Shown in pieces: positions 27,234-36,709 of a DNA stretch of 64,000 nucleotides. Position 1 is the stretch's first letter. Each line of letters starts with the position of its first letter. The stretch comes from Stappia indica. GTDB taxonomy: Bacteria; Pseudomonadota; Alphaproteobacteria; Rhizobiales; Stappiaceae. The notes beneath the pieces were generated by a model, which was not told where the DNA came from, made no database searches, and worked only from the letters and a program-made list of their open reading frames with translations. The stretch spans positions 62,001 to 126,000 of the forward strand of contig NZ_MBQE01000002.1 of NCBI RefSeq assembly GCF_001696535.1, read 5' to 3'. The position numbers and the translations under genes were made by a program.

Positions 27234-27713
27234 CTAGAGATAGACGATCTCGTAGGCGTCGTCCTCGGGAGCGGGTTTCGGCTCCTCGACCGGCGTTGCG
27301 GCGGGCTTGGGGTCCGGCAAGGCACGATCGATGGGCCGGGCCAGCGCGGCGTCGAGATGCGACTTAAGCACCTGCAGCGAGAACGGCTTCACCACCACCG
27401 ACTGGGCGCCCAGCGTTGCCGCCTGCTGCAGCAGCGCAAGATCGACATGCGCGCTGATGACGATGGCCGGCGTGGCGGCGGTGACCGGATTGTCGTGCGC
27501 GCGCAGCTTGGCCAGGAACTCGGCACCGTCCTGCCGCGGCATGCGCCAGTCGATCAGCATCGCGTCGAAGCGGTGCAGCTTCAGCAGTTTTTCGGCCTCC
27601 AGGCCATCAGGCGCTTCGGTCACGGCCTGAAAGCCGAGGTCCTTCAGCATGCCGCGCAGCAGCCGGCGTGTGAATGCACTGTCCTCGATGAGAAGGATCT
27701 TCTCGTTCTTCAC
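27234..27713 (-). CDS. CheY-like single-domain response regulator with acidic/proline tail
   Basis: This protein of about 159 residues has a receiver domain (ILLIEDSAFTRRLLRGML, phosphoacceptor in AMLIDWRMPRQDG, Lys in VVVKPFSL) and a 30-residue Pro/Glu-rich tail ending DDAYEIVYL. I chose the GTG at 27713 because CGGGG lies just upstream; the longer TTG-start frame has no such site. It may act as a phosphorelay partner; which kinase drives it is unknown. It diverges from ferrochelatase. Confidence 0.85.
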   Translation of the reverse strand: MKNEKILLIEDSAFTRRLLRGMLKDLGFQAVTEAPDGLEAEKLLKLHRFDAMLIDWRMPRQDGAEFLAKLRAHDNPVTAATPAIVISAHVDLALLQQAATLGAQSVVVKPFSLQVLKSHLDAALARPIDRALPDPKPAATPVEEPKPAPEDDAYEIVYL

Positions 27714-27991
27714 TGAAATTGCCCCGATGGCGGCGTGCAGGCGCGCCTCCTGCAACCGGAAGCACCAGCCAAGCCTTGGTAATTTCGACAGTTTTGACGA
27801 TCTGTTTTGAAAGGACCGTTAACGATGGGCGTCGTTTGAAAAAATGCCTTGCTGCGTCAGCCTGTCGCGCCTGCGGATGAACCTTCCCGGCAGGACCTGC
27901 GTAGAAACATCTAGGATATGGACCATCCGGCTTTTGCGCCTTATGTGCGGCTCAGCCGGACCGGAATGTGATCGGGAGCCAGAAGGACAGC

Positions 27992-29071
27992 ATGAGCGTG
28001 ATGGACAGCGACAGCGAGCGGGAAACGAGGCGTCGCCAGATGGGCAAGGTGCAGCTGCCGGGCGGCCATCCCGGCGTCAAGGCGGGCAAGATCGGCGTGC
28101 TCATCGTCAATCTGGGCACGCCCGATGGCACCGATTTCCGCTCCATGCGCCGCTACCTGAAGGAGTTCCTGACGGACAAGCGCGTCATCGAGTGGCCGAA
28201 GGCGCTGTGGTACCCGATCCTCTTCGGCATCGTCCTCAACACGCGGCCGAAGAAGTCCGGCAAGGCCTACGACGAGATCTGGAACCGGGAGCTCGACGAA
28301 TCGCCGCTGCGCACCATCACCCGTTCGCAATCCGACAAGCTGGCCGCCGCCATGGCCGGTATCGACGACCGCATCGTCGTGGACTGGGCGATGCGCTACG
28401 GCCAGCCGTCGATCCCGGACAAACTGGCGAAGCTGCGCGAGCAGGGCTGCGACCGCCTGCTGGTCTTCCCTCTCTACCCGCAATATTCGGCCTCGACCAC
28501 GGCGACCGTGAACGACGTGGTGTTCCGCGAGCTGCTGAAGCTGCGCTGGCAGCCGGCGCTGCGCACCGTGCCGCCCTATCACGACGATCCGGTCTATATC
28601 GACGCGCTGGCCAGCTCGATCGAGAAGACGCTCGCAGGCCTCGACTTCGAGCCGGAGACTGTGATCGCCTCCTATCACGGCATCCCGCAGTCCTATTTCC
28701 GCAAGGGCGATCCCTACCATTGCCATTGCCACAAGACGACGCGGCTGCTGCGCGAGCGGCTCGGCTGGTCCGAAGACAAGCTGAAGATCACCTTCCAGTC
28801 GCGGTTCGGCCCCGAGGAGTGGCTGCAGCCCTATACGGACAAGACCGTCGAGGCGATGGCCAAGGCCGGCACCCGCAACATCGCGGTGATGAATCCGGGC
28901 TTCGTCGCCGACTGCCTTGAAACGCTGGAGGAAATCGCCGGCGAGGCCGGGGAGATCTTCCACGAGAACGGCGGCGAGAACTTCGCGCATATCCCGTGCC
29001 TCAACGACGGCGACGACGGCATGGACGTCATCCGGACCCTGGTGCAGCGGGAGCTGTCCGGCTGGATCTGA
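27992..29071 (+). CDS. hemH: Ferrochelatase
   Basis: This 359-residue enzyme inserts Fe2+ into protoporphyrin IX, the last step of heme synthesis. Motifs include VLIVNLGTPDG, FPLYPQYSASTTATV, the metal-binding His in ASYHGIPQSYF, the HCHCHKTTRLLRERL segment and the catalytic Glu region FQSRFGPEEWLQPYT. An N-terminal hydrophilic extension of about 25 residues precedes the domain. AAGGA lies 6 bp before the ATG at 27992; a GTG 24 bp upstream is less likely. It stands alone, followed by the SPFH/NfeD pair. Confidence 0.95.
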   Translation: MSVMDSDSERETRRRQMGKVQLPGGHPGVKAGKIGVLIVNLGTPDGTDFRSMRRYLKEFLTDKRVIEWPKALWYPILFGIVLNTRPKKSGKAYDEIWNRELDESPLRTITRSQSDKLAAAMAGIDDRIVVDWAMRYGQPSIPDKLAKLREQGCDRLLVFPLYPQYSASTTATVNDVVFRELLKLRWQPALRTVPPYHDDPVYIDALASSIEKTLAGLDFEPETVIASYHGIPQSYFRKGDPYHCHCHKTTRLLRERLGWSEDKLKITFQSRFGPEEWLQPYTDKTVEAMAKAGTRNIAVMNPGFVADCLETLEEIAGEAGEIFHENGGENFAHIPCLNDGDDGMDVIRTLVQRELSGWI

Positions 29072-29237
29072 GGCGTTCGCGCCGCGGTTCGTCTGTCTTC
29101 TTCACCATCGCATGCCGCTTGCGCTTGCAGATCGCGGCTCGCCGGGTACATGTAGCGGCGGGCCGCCCGGTTGCGCGCGAGCGGTCTGCACTCTGTTCCG
29201 CCGCACGCCCGTGCGGCCCTGGTGAAGGTGACGCAAG

Positions 29238-30239
29238 ATGCTCGAAGGCCTTTTCGGTTTCGATATCCTCGTGCTGGTTCTGCTCGTCCTGCTGGTCCTC
29301 GTTGTCCTGGCAGGCGTCAAGACCGTCCCGCAGGGTTACAACTACACCGTCGAGCGCTTCGGCCGGTATCGCAAGACGCTGACCCCGGGCCTCAACATCA
29401 TCGTGCCCTTCGTCGACCGCATCGGCCATCAGATCAACATGATGGAGCAGGTGCTCGACGTTCCGACCCAGGAAGTGATCACCCGCGACAACGCCACGGT
29501 GAGCGCCGACGGCGTGACCTTCTACCAGGTGCTGGACGCGGCGCGGGCCGCCTACGAGGTCTCGGGCCTGGAGAACGCGATCCTCAACCTGACCATGACC
29601 AACATCCGTTCGGTCATGGGGTCGATGGATCTCGACGAGCTGCTGTCCAATCGCGACGAGATCAACGCCCGCCTGCTGCGTGTGGTGGATGCGGCCGCCT
29701 CGCCCTGGGGCATCAAGATGACCCGCATCGAGATCAAGGACATCAATCCGCCGCGCGACCTCGTCGAGGCGATGGGCCGGCAGATGAAGGCGGAGCGCGA
29801 GAAGCGTGCCGCGATCCTCGAGGCGGAAGGCAAGCGGGCCTCGGAAATCCTGCAGGCGGAAGGCGAGAAGCAGTCGCTGATCCTGGAGGCGGAAGGCCGG
29901 CGCGAGGCCGCGTTCCGCGATGCGGAGGCGCGCGAGCGCGCCGCCGAGGCCGAGGCCAAGGCGACCCGCATGGTCAGCGAGGCGATCGCCGCCGGCGACA
30001 TGCAGGCGATCAACTATTTCGTCGCCAACAAGTATGTCGAGGCGCTCGGCCAGTTCGCCCGCTCGCCGAACCAGAAGCTCCTGATCCTGCCGACCGAAAC
30101 GACCGCCGTTCTGGGCTCGCTCTCGGGCATCGCCGAGATCGCCAAGGAGGCCTTCGGTACCGGCGCTCCGTCGCGTCCGCGCGGCAGCGTGCCGACGACG
30201 ACCGCTGCGCCGCGTGACGGCAGCGAGCCGCGGGGATGA
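29238..30239 (+). CDS. SPFH/Band-7 (stomatin/prohibitin-like) membrane protein, QmcA type
   Basis: This 333-residue protein has one N-terminal membrane anchor ([21 protein letters not shown]) and then a Band-7 domain ([47 protein letters not shown]). A charged coiled-coil region rich in Ala/Glu/Arg (about 180-250) drives ring-like oligomers. Family members organise membrane microdomains and associate with proteases. The NfeD gene overlaps its stop (ATGA), a conserved pairing. AAGGTGA precedes the start. Confidence 0.93.
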   Translation: MLEGLFGFDILVLVLLVLLVLVVLAGVKTVPQGYNYTVERFGRYRKTLTPGLNIIVPFVDRIGHQINMMEQVLDVPTQEVITRDNATVSADGVTFYQVLDAARAAYEVSGLENAILNLTMTNIRSVMGSMDLDELLSNRDEINARLLRVVDAAASPWGIKMTRIEIKDINPPRDLVEAMGRQMKAEREKRAAILEAEGKRASEILQAEGEKQSLILEAEGRREAAFRDAEARERAAEAEAKATRMVSEAIAAGDMQAINYFVANKYVEALGQFARSPNQKLLILPTETTAVLGSLSGIAEIAKEAFGTGAPSRPRGSVPTTTAAPRDGSEPRG

Positions 30240-30694
30240 CCATGATCGAGCGTCTGGTGATGGAGCTGGGCCCGTGGATCTGGTGGATCGGCGGTCTGCT
30301 CCTGCTCGGCCTCGAGGTCCTGGCGCCGGGCACGTTCTTCCTGTGGTTCGGCCTTGCGGCCATCCTCGTCGGCACGCTTGCGATCCTGATCGAGATGCCC
30401 TGGCAGCTCGAGATCGTGCTCTTCGGCGTGTTCTCGGTCGTCGCCGTGGTGGCCGGGCGCATGTATATGCGCCGCCAGGGCAGGGAGGGCGACGAAGCCG
30501 GGCTCAACCAGCGCGGCGCGCGCATGGTGGGCCGGGAGTTCGTGCTGGCCACACCGATTTCCGGCGGGCAGGGCTCGGTCAGGGTCGACGACAGCGTCTG
30601 GCGGGTGAGCGGCATCGACTGCCCGGCCGGCACGCGCATCCGCGTCGCCGCGGTCGACGGCAGCACGCTGGTGGTGACGCCCGTCGGCGAGTGA
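30236..30694 (+). CDS. NfeD family membrane protein
   Basis: This 152-residue protein has two or three membrane helices (about 14-35, 42-75) and a C-terminal OB-fold domain ([33 protein letters not shown]). NfeD proteins partner with SPFH proteins, which fits the overlapping upstream gene. It is the short form without a serine-protease domain. A terminator follows within 40 bp. Confidence 0.92.
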   Translation: MTMIERLVMELGPWIWWIGGLLLLGLEVLAPGTFFLWFGLAAILVGTLAILIEMPWQLEIVLFGVFSVVAVVAGRMYMRRQGREGDEAGLNQRGARMVGREFVLATPISGGQGSVRVDDSVWRVSGIDCPAGTRIRVAAVDGSTLVVTPVGE

Positions 30695-30720
30695 CCTGGA
30701 AAGACGCCTCGCACGAATGC

Positions 30721-30756
30721 AAAAGGGCCGGGAGAAATCTCCCGGCCCTTCGTCGT
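30721..30756 (+). terminator. Bidirectional-type terminator between NfeD and motB-like genes
   Basis: A 12-bp perfect stem (arms 30723-30734 and 30739-30750; core GGGCCGGGAG / CTCCCGGCCC) with an AAAT loop is flanked by AAAA on the left and a T-rich stretch on the right, so it can serve both converging genes. Confidence 0.85.
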
Positions 30757-30781
30757 TTTCGCTCTCGTTGCGGGGCCGCCC

Positions 30782-31636
30782 TTACGGATTGTGGCCGAGC
30801 GGGATCGGCGGTTCCTCGCGCATCAACAGGATGCCGATGCGGCGGTTGGCCGCGAGATAGGGATCGTTGGGGAACAGCGGCTCGCTGTCGGCCTTGCCGA
30901 CGACGCCGTAGAACCGGTCGGAGGGCACGCCGTATTCGGTCAGGATCTGGCGGGCCGCATTGGCGCGGTCCGCAGACAGTTCCCAGTTGGTGTAGCTTGG
31001 ATTGAGCGCGATGCCGCCGGATGTGGTGTGGCCGGTGACCTGGATGCGGTTCGGCATCCGGGCGATGACCGGGGCCATCTTCGCCAGCAGCCGGCGGGTC
31101 AGCTCATACGGGTATTTCGAGCCTTCCGGGAACATCGAGCGGCCGTCCTGGTCGACGAGGCTGATGTTCAGGCCCTCGTCGGTCTCCTCCAGGATGATGT
31201 TGGAGGAGATCTCGGTGATGTCGGGCATTTCCTGCCAGGCCTGGCGCAGGGACGCGGCAGCGGTGGCGAACTGGCGCGGATGCTCGATGTCCGACTTGCG
31301 CACATCGTGGGTGTTGGCTTCCGGGCCCTGCTTGCGGCGCTGCTCGTGACGCTCCTGCGAGAAATCGGAATCCACCTCTTCGGGGACCTGGCTGACGTCC
31401 TTCATGTAGTCGCGGACCGGGATGCCCTCGACCTCGATGATGCCGGTGCGCCGGGACGTCTCCTTGACGCCGAAGGCCTCGCGCATCGAGCCAGCGACGA
31501 TCTGCAGCTTCTGCTTGTCCTGGATCGAGAAGGAGATGATCAGCACGAAGAAGCAGACGAGCAGGGACATCAGGTCGGCGAAGGTGACCAGCCATTCCGG
31601 GGCGCCGCCGCCGCCTGCGTTCTTCTTTCTGGCCAT
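30782..31636 (-). CDS. MotB/PomB-type flagellar-motor or OmpA-family stator protein
   Basis: This 284-residue protein starts with a short cytosolic tail and one membrane helix (EWLVTFADLMSLLVCFFVLIISF) holding the ion-binding Asp of stator B subunits. A plug/linker region (about 50-140) leads to an OmpA-like peptidoglycan-binding domain (RIQVTGHTTSGG, NWELSADRANAARQIL, NRRIGILLM). It should work with the MotA-like protein 40 bp upstream to form an ion channel anchored to the cell wall. The usual OmpA arginine/aspartate pattern is partly changed (HTTSGG in place of HTDxxG). No other flagellar genes lie nearby. Confidence 0.88.
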   Translation of the reverse strand: MARKKNAGGGGAPEWLVTFADLMSLLVCFFVLIISFSIQDKQKLQIVAGSMREAFGVKETSRRTGIIEVEGIPVRDYMKDVSQVPEEVDSDFSQERHEQRRKQGPEANTHDVRKSDIEHPRQFATAAASLRQAWQEMPDITEISSNIILEETDEGLNISLVDQDGRSMFPEGSKYPYELTRRLLAKMAPVIARMPNRIQVTGHTTSGGIALNPSYTNWELSADRANAARQILTEYGVPSDRFYGVVGKADSEPLFPNDPYLAANRRIGILLMREEPPIPLGHNP

Positions 31637-31676
31637 GATGCGCCGGTCTCCGTCGCGTGATGTGTCGTGCCGTGGA

Positions 31677-32444
31677 TCAGGCGGCTTCCGCGAACTCGGC
31701 GCGCGCCTTTTCCGGCAGGTAGGCGATCAGCATGTCGCGGATCAGCGCCGGGCTCTTGTTCTCGCGGATCTGCAGGATGCCGTCGATGACGAGGGTCTGG
31801 TTGACCTCTTCTGTCTCGAATTTCGAATCGAGCTTGTCGACCAGCGGCAGGCAGATGACATTGGCGATCAGCGCGCCGTACAGCGTCGTCAGCAGCGCGA
31901 TGGCCATCGACGGGCCGATGGTCGAGGGGTCGTCCATGGTGGCGAGCATCTGCACCAGGCCGACCAGGGTGCCGATCATGCCGAAGGCGGGGGCTGAGTC
32001 GCCGAGCGCCTTGAACACCTTGCGCCCTTCCTGCAGGCGGTCGAGATAGAGGTCGCGGTCGCGCTCCATCGCGTCCTTGATGAACTCGCCCTCGTAGCCG
32101 TCGGCGATGTACTGCACGCCCTTGGCCAGGGTCGCATCGCTCACCTCGACGCTTTCCAGGCCCAGCGGGCCGGATTTGCGGACGATGTCGGCGAGGCTGC
32201 TGATTTCCTCGATCAGGTCGCGCGGGCTCGACTTCTTGTGGGTGAAGGCGACCTTGCCGCCGACCACGAAGGCACCGCCGATGCCGGCGAGCGGGAAGCG
32301 CACCAGGGTCGCGGCGAAGCCGCCGCCGATGACGATCAGGATGGAGGGCACGTCGATGAACTGGGTGATGTTGCCGCCCAGCATGATGGCGACGAGAACG
32401 ACCACAAATGCTGCAACGATGCCGATGATCGAACCGAGATCCAT
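31677..32444 (-). CDS. MotA/PomA-type motor stator protein
   Basis: This 255-residue protein has four membrane helices and the stator-A pattern: FIDVPSILIVIGGGFAATLVRFP near the start, a cytosolic loop with charged residues, and GDSAPAFGMIGTLVGLVQMLATM with IGPSMAIALLTTLYGALIANVICLPL. The length (about 250) and the motif GDSAPAFGMIGTLVGLVQML are closer to PomA (sodium-type) than to the 290-residue MotA of rhizobia; ion choice is inference. It precedes the MotB-like gene. Confidence 0.9.
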   Translation of the reverse strand: MDLGSIIGIVAAFVVVLVAIMLGGNITQFIDVPSILIVIGGGFAATLVRFPLAGIGGAFVVGGKVAFTHKKSSPRDLIEEISSLADIVRKSGPLGLESVEVSDATLAKGVQYIADGYEGEFIKDAMERDRDLYLDRLQEGRKVFKALGDSAPAFGMIGTLVGLVQMLATMDDPSTIGPSMAIALLTTLYGALIANVICLPLVDKLDSKFETEEVNQTLVIDGILQIRENKSPALIRDMLIAYLPEKARAEFAEAA

Positions 32445-32601
32445 GCCGTGCCACTCTCCGAAAAAACCTGTGGTCCGATCGCGGACCTTAAGGCGATCAT
32501 AGGCAGGGCGTGGCTAATCAATCCCTAAAGGGGCGACGGGAAATTCGCTGCGTAATCGGAAAAAATCGCGAGGGCGGTGGCCGTTCGGCGTCAAGAATGC
32601 C

Positions 32602-33609
32602 TCAGGCGACACCGTGCCGCAGCAGATCGTGCAGGTGGATGATGCCGACCGGACGCCCGTCCTCGACGACGAAGACGGCGGTGATGGAGGTGCGGTTGAG
32701 GAACTCCATCGCCGAGGCCAGCAGCATGTCGCCGGGGATCGTCTTCGGCGCGCGGGTCATGACGTCGCCGGCGGTCTTGTCGAGGAAATCGTGGCTGAGA
32801 TGGCGGCGCAGGTCGCCGTCAGTGATGATGCCGACCAGCCGTTCGGCCTCGTCGATGATGCCGAGCACGCCGAAGCCCTTCTGGGTGATCAGGACAATGG
32901 CGTCGCGCATGGTGGTGGCCGGCGTGGCGAGCGGCAGCTTCTCGCCGCCATGCATCACGTCGCGGGCATGCAGCAGGCTGGCGCCGAGCCGGCCGCCGGG
33001 GTGGTAGACCTTGAAGTCCTGGGCGGTGAAGCCGCGCGCTTCCAGCAGCGCGATGGCCAGCGCATCGCCGGTCGCCATCTGCAGGATCGTCGAGGTGGTC
33101 GGGGCGAGGCCGTGCGGGCAGGCTTCCTCGACCTTGGGCAGCGCCAGCACGATGTCGGCCGCGGTTCCCAGCGCGCTTTCGGCGCGCGAGGTGATGGCGA
33201 CGAGCGGCACCTTGAAGCGGCGCGTATAGGCGATGGTCGCGGCCAGTTCCTGCGTTTCGCCGGACCAGGACAGGGCGAGCACCACGTCGTTGTCGGTGAT
33301 CATGCCGAGATCGCCGTGGCTGGCCTCGGTCGCATGGACGAAGGAGGCCGGCGTGCCGGTGGAGGCGAAGGTCGCGGCGATCTTGGCGCCGACATGGCCG
33401 CTCTTGCCGACGCCGGTGACGATCACCCGGCCGCGGGCGGCGGCGATGGTGGCGACCGCACGGGCGAAGGGCTCGCCGAGGCCGTTGCCGAGCGCCGCCT
33501 TCAGGATCGCAAGGCCGGCCGCCTCGGTCTCGATCGTCCGCAGGGCGGAGGCGCAGGCGTCCTGGCCGCCGCTGGCGGGAGACGTGTCGAGGGCAACAGG
33601 TGCGGTCAT
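32602..33609 (-). CDS. kdsD: KpsF/GutQ-type arabinose-5-phosphate isomerase
   Basis: This 335-residue enzyme interconverts ribulose-5-phosphate and arabinose-5-phosphate, the first step to KDO for lipopolysaccharide. The SIS domain (VIVTGVGKSGHVGAKIAATFASTGTP; HATEASHGDLGMI; LSWSGETQEL) is followed by two CBS domains (VGIITDGDLRRHL; VVEDGRPVGIIHLHDLLR). Length and domain order match KdsD/KpsF. It reads in the same direction as the stator genes but with 157 bp between. Confidence 0.93.
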   Translation of the reverse strand: MTAPVALDTSPASGGQDACASALRTIETEAAGLAILKAALGNGLGEPFARAVATIAAARGRVIVTGVGKSGHVGAKIAATFASTGTPASFVHATEASHGDLGMITDNDVVLALSWSGETQELAATIAYTRRFKVPLVAITSRAESALGTAADIVLALPKVEEACPHGLAPTTSTILQMATGDALAIALLEARGFTAQDFKVYHPGGRLGASLLHARDVMHGGEKLPLATPATTMRDAIVLITQKGFGVLGIIDEAERLVGIITDGDLRRHLSHDFLDKTAGDVMTRAPKTIPGDMLLASAMEFLNRTSITAVFVVEDGRPVGIIHLHDLLRHGVA

Positions 33610-33790
33610 GAGGCGGGGTCCGGCCGTATCGATGTTCGGTTGCGCCCGTCTTACCCCCCAGCCGGGGGCTTTCGCAAGGGCGGCGGACGGAGCGTCGCAC
33701 CGGTGTGCTCAACGCTCCGTTAACCTTAACAGACCATTATCGTGGCCAAAGTTGGCCGTAGCCCGGCCGCCCGTCGCAGCTGGATCGAGA

Positions 33791-35335
33791 ATGACACGTA
33801 CCGCCGTCTCCGCCCTTGCCGTCATGGTGCTGCTGTCCGCGCAGCTGCCGACGGCCGTGCGCGTCCAGGCGCAGGACGCAGGCATGGGCTCCGGGGCCGG
33901 GTCGGCGTCGGGCTCGGGCCCGTTGTTCGGTTCCGCGCCGCTGGGCGCCTCCGCGGATATCGGTTTCGACGGCGAAGCGGAGGACGGGGTCGACCCGCTC
34001 GGCCGCGAGGACGGCGTTTCCCCGCAAGGGCGCAGCGGCACGCGGGGCACGATTTCCGAGATCGGACCGGGTGCCGGCGAAGAAGCGCAGGCGCTGACGG
34101 CGACGGGACGCGCCCAGCCGGTGCAGCCGTTTTCCGAGCGGCTGCGGGCGGTGCAGAGGCGTTCGGCGCTTGCCGGCGGCGGACGCATCGCCAACACCGC
34201 CTATGCCGGTGACACGACCCGCGACGAGCCGCGCGGCATGCGCGTCGGCTCCTTCCTGCTCTATCCCGAGCTGTTCACGGGGCTCGGCTGGTCCGACAAC
34301 CGGGCGGGCGATGCCAATGGCGACAGCGGCGCGACCTATCGCCTCGCGCCGAGCCTGAGGGTGCAGTCCGACTGGTCGCGCCACAGCCTCGGCATCAATT
34401 TCCGCGGCAGCTATACCGGCTATCCCGACAGCAGCCTGAAGGCCGATCCCAACGTCTCGAGCGATGCTTTGCTGCGGCTGGAAGTCGGCGAGCGCAGCGA
34501 GATCGACGTCTCGGCCAGCTACGGCCTGTCGATGCAGGACCGCGGCACGGCCGAATCGGCCGGCGGCGACCAGGAAATCCATACGCTCGGCGGCGAACTG
34601 GCGCTGCGCCGCGATCTCGGCATCGTCGGCGCGGAGCTGCGCGGCGAAGTGGATGCGACCTATTATCAGGGCACGAACGGGGCGGTCGCCAACCGCGACC
34701 GCGACAACGCCCTGTTCACCGCGACCTTGCGCGTCGATGGCAATACCGGTGCCACGGTGACGCCTTTCGCGGAGGCGAGCCTGCTGGCCCGGCGCTACAC
34801 GGACGCATGCAACAATCTGGCGCTGTGCGAGGATCGCGATTCCTCCGGCTATGGCCTGAGGGCCGGTCTTGCCTTCGACAATGGCGGCAAGATCTCCGGC
34901 GACATCGCCGTCGGCTGGCGCAGCGAGACGCTGGACGATGCACGCCTCGCGCGGCTGGAAGGCATGACGGTGGACGGCTCGCTGGTGTGGTCGCCGACGA
35001 GGCTGACCACGGTGACGGCGCTGGCCAACACCAGTTTCGCCCCGTCCTCGCTGGCCGGGACGCCGGGCTCCGTCGCCTATTCCGGCGACTTGCGGCTGGC
35101 GCACGGCTTCAGCGACGCGCTGAGCGGCGAGGTCGGCGTCGGCTACACCTGGCGCGACTATACCGGCCTCGTGCTCACCGAGCAGGAGGCGCGCGCGACC
35201 ACGGCGCTGACCTGGGCGCTGACGTCCAATGTCGCGCTGCAGGGCCGCTACACGTTCCGCCGCTTCGTCTCGAGCAATACGGGATCGAGCTACAATTCGA
35301 ACACCATCGAGGCGGGGTTGAGATTCCGCCACTGA
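33791..35335 (+). CDS. Outer-membrane beta-barrel protein (BBP2-like)
   Basis: This protein of about 514 residues has a signal peptide (MTRTAVSALAVMVLLSAQLPTAVRVQAQ), a low-complexity Gly/Ser region, and from about residue 150 a long series of alternating amphipathic strands (FLLYPELFTGLGWSDNR, LRVQSDWSRHSLGINFRG, ISGDIAVGWRSETL) ending in the strand IEAGLRFRH with a terminal aromatic/His. This pattern fits outer-membrane barrels of the BBP2_2 type, sometimes found with exopolysaccharide genes. The open frame extends 560 bp upstream over the kdsD region; the start at 33791 is chosen for the signal peptide. Confidence 0.8.
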   Translation: MTRTAVSALAVMVLLSAQLPTAVRVQAQDAGMGSGAGSASGSGPLFGSAPLGASADIGFDGEAEDGVDPLGREDGVSPQGRSGTRGTISEIGPGAGEEAQALTATGRAQPVQPFSERLRAVQRRSALAGGGRIANTAYAGDTTRDEPRGMRVGSFLLYPELFTGLGWSDNRAGDANGDSGATYRLAPSLRVQSDWSRHSLGINFRGSYTGYPDSSLKADPNVSSDALLRLEVGERSEIDVSASYGLSMQDRGTAESAGGDQEIHTLGGELALRRDLGIVGAELRGEVDATYYQGTNGAVANRDRDNALFTATLRVDGNTGATVTPFAEASLLARRYTDACNNLALCEDRDSSGYGLRAGLAFDNGGKISGDIAVGWRSETLDDARLARLEGMTVDGSLVWSPTRLTTVTALANTSFAPSSLAGTPGSVAYSGDLRLAHGFSDALSGEVGVGYTWRDYTGLVLTEQEARATTALTWALTSNVALQGRYTFRRFVSSNTGSSYNSNTIEAGLRFRH

Positions 35336-35469
35336 GGCATACTTGCCGACAGTGGCGGTGCGGCCGGCCCTCGTGGTCCGGTCCGGAAATCCGGGGCGTC
35401 GGGGGGCGAGGGAACCGGGCCTGCGCAATGCAAGCAGGCGGTTCCACCGGGAGACGATCAGGAGTGTTG

Positions 35470-36705
35470 ATGTTTTTGCTTCAGAGCCATGCAAGGGGGC
35501 CGGCCCGTACCGCGCGGCGGCTGGCCGGTGCCCTCGGACTTGCCCTGACGCTGTGCCTGCCCGCCGGCGCGGCGGTGGCCGATGCCGCGTTCAGCCGCTG
35601 GATCGACGGATTCTGGTCGACGGCGCGCTCGGCCGGCGTGTCGCAGGCGACCTATCGCCGGGCCTTCCAGGGCATGACGCCGGACGAGGACACGATCCGG
35701 CTCATGAACCGCCAGTCGGAATTCGTGAAGCCGATCTGGGAGTACCTCGACAGCGCCGTCTCCGACACGCGCGTCGAGAACGGTCGCCAGATGCTGCAGA
35801 CCTATGCCCGCGAGCTGGCGGTGATCGAGAGCCGTTACGGCGTCGAGCGCCACGCGGTCGTGGCGATCTGGGGCATGGAGACCAACTACGGCAACTTCAT
35901 GGGTAAGCATTATGTGGTGCGCGCCCTGGCGACGCTGGCCTATGCCGCGCCGCGCCGCCGCGAGTTCTGGCAGCGCGAGCTGGTGACGGCGCTGCAGATC
36001 CTCGATGCCGGCCACGTCTCGCCCGACCGGATGGAAGGGTCCTGGGCCGGCGCCATGGGCCACACCCAGTTCATGCCTTCCAGCTGGAAGCAGTATGCGG
36101 CCGACTATGACGGCGACGGCCGGCGCGACATCTGGACCAACATTCCCGATGCGCTCGCCTCCACCGCCAACTACCTGAAAAAGCACGGCTGGCAGGGCGG
36201 CAAGACCTGGGGCTACGAGGTCGAGCTGCCGCGCGGCTTCGATTACACGCTGGCCGACACCGACCGCTCGCTCGCCGAATGGTCACGGATCGGGATCCGC
36301 CGCCCCGGCGGCCGGGACTTCCCGCGCCCGTCCGACAATGCCGAGCTGGTGCTGCCGGCCGGCGCGTCGGGCCCGGCCTTCCTGATGCTGAAGAACTTCT
36401 TCGTCATCAAGCGCTACAACAACGCCACCGCCTATGCGCTGGCCGTCGGCCATCTCGCCGACCGGATCCGCGGCGGCGGGCCGTTCGTCCATGCCTGGCA
36501 GCGCGATGCCCTGCCGCTGTCGAAGCCGCAGGCGGAGGAGCTGCAGACGCTGCTCAACAGGCGCGGCTTCTCCGTCGGCACGGCGGACGGACAGGTGGGG
36601 CCGGCGACGCGGCGCGGCATCCGCGCCTATCAGACGGCAGCCGGCCTGATCCCGGACGGCTATGCCTCGGTGGCGCTGCTGGAGCACATCCGCAGGGGAC
36701 GCTGA
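35470..36705 (+). CDS. Lytic murein transglycosylase (MltB type) with peptidoglycan-binding domain
   Basis: This 411-residue secreted enzyme cleaves glycan strands of peptidoglycan to 1,6-anhydro-muropeptides. After the signal peptide come the MltB signatures: ESRYGVERHAVVAIWGMETNYG with the catalytic Glu, MEGSWAGAMGHTQFMPSSW, YDGDGRRDIWTNIPDALASTANYL and NFFVIKRYNNATAYALAVGHLADRI. A C-terminal PG_binding_1 domain (LQTLLNRRGFSVGTADGQVGPATRRGIRAYQ) anchors it. AGGAG lies before the ATG at 35470. It is followed at once by the AraC-type gene. Confidence 0.93.
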   Translation: MFLLQSHARGPARTARRLAGALGLALTLCLPAGAAVADAAFSRWIDGFWSTARSAGVSQATYRRAFQGMTPDEDTIRLMNRQSEFVKPIWEYLDSAVSDTRVENGRQMLQTYARELAVIESRYGVERHAVVAIWGMETNYGNFMGKHYVVRALATLAYAAPRRREFWQRELVTALQILDAGHVSPDRMEGSWAGAMGHTQFMPSSWKQYAADYDGDGRRDIWTNIPDALASTANYLKKHGWQGGKTWGYEVELPRGFDYTLADTDRSLAEWSRIGIRRPGGRDFPRPSDNAELVLPAGASGPAFLMLKNFFVIKRYNNATAYALAVGHLADRIRGGGPFVHAWQRDALPLSKPQAEELQTLLNRRGFSVGTADGQVGPATRRGIRAYQTAAGLIPDGYASVALLEHIRRGR

Positions 36706-36709
36706 GCCG

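Noticed and set aside
33715..33728. Two TTAAC half-sites (GTTAACCTTAAC) before the barrel protein gene, considered as a CtrA box
   Set aside because: The spacing is 2 bp instead of the 7 bp needed between TTAA halves of a CtrA site.
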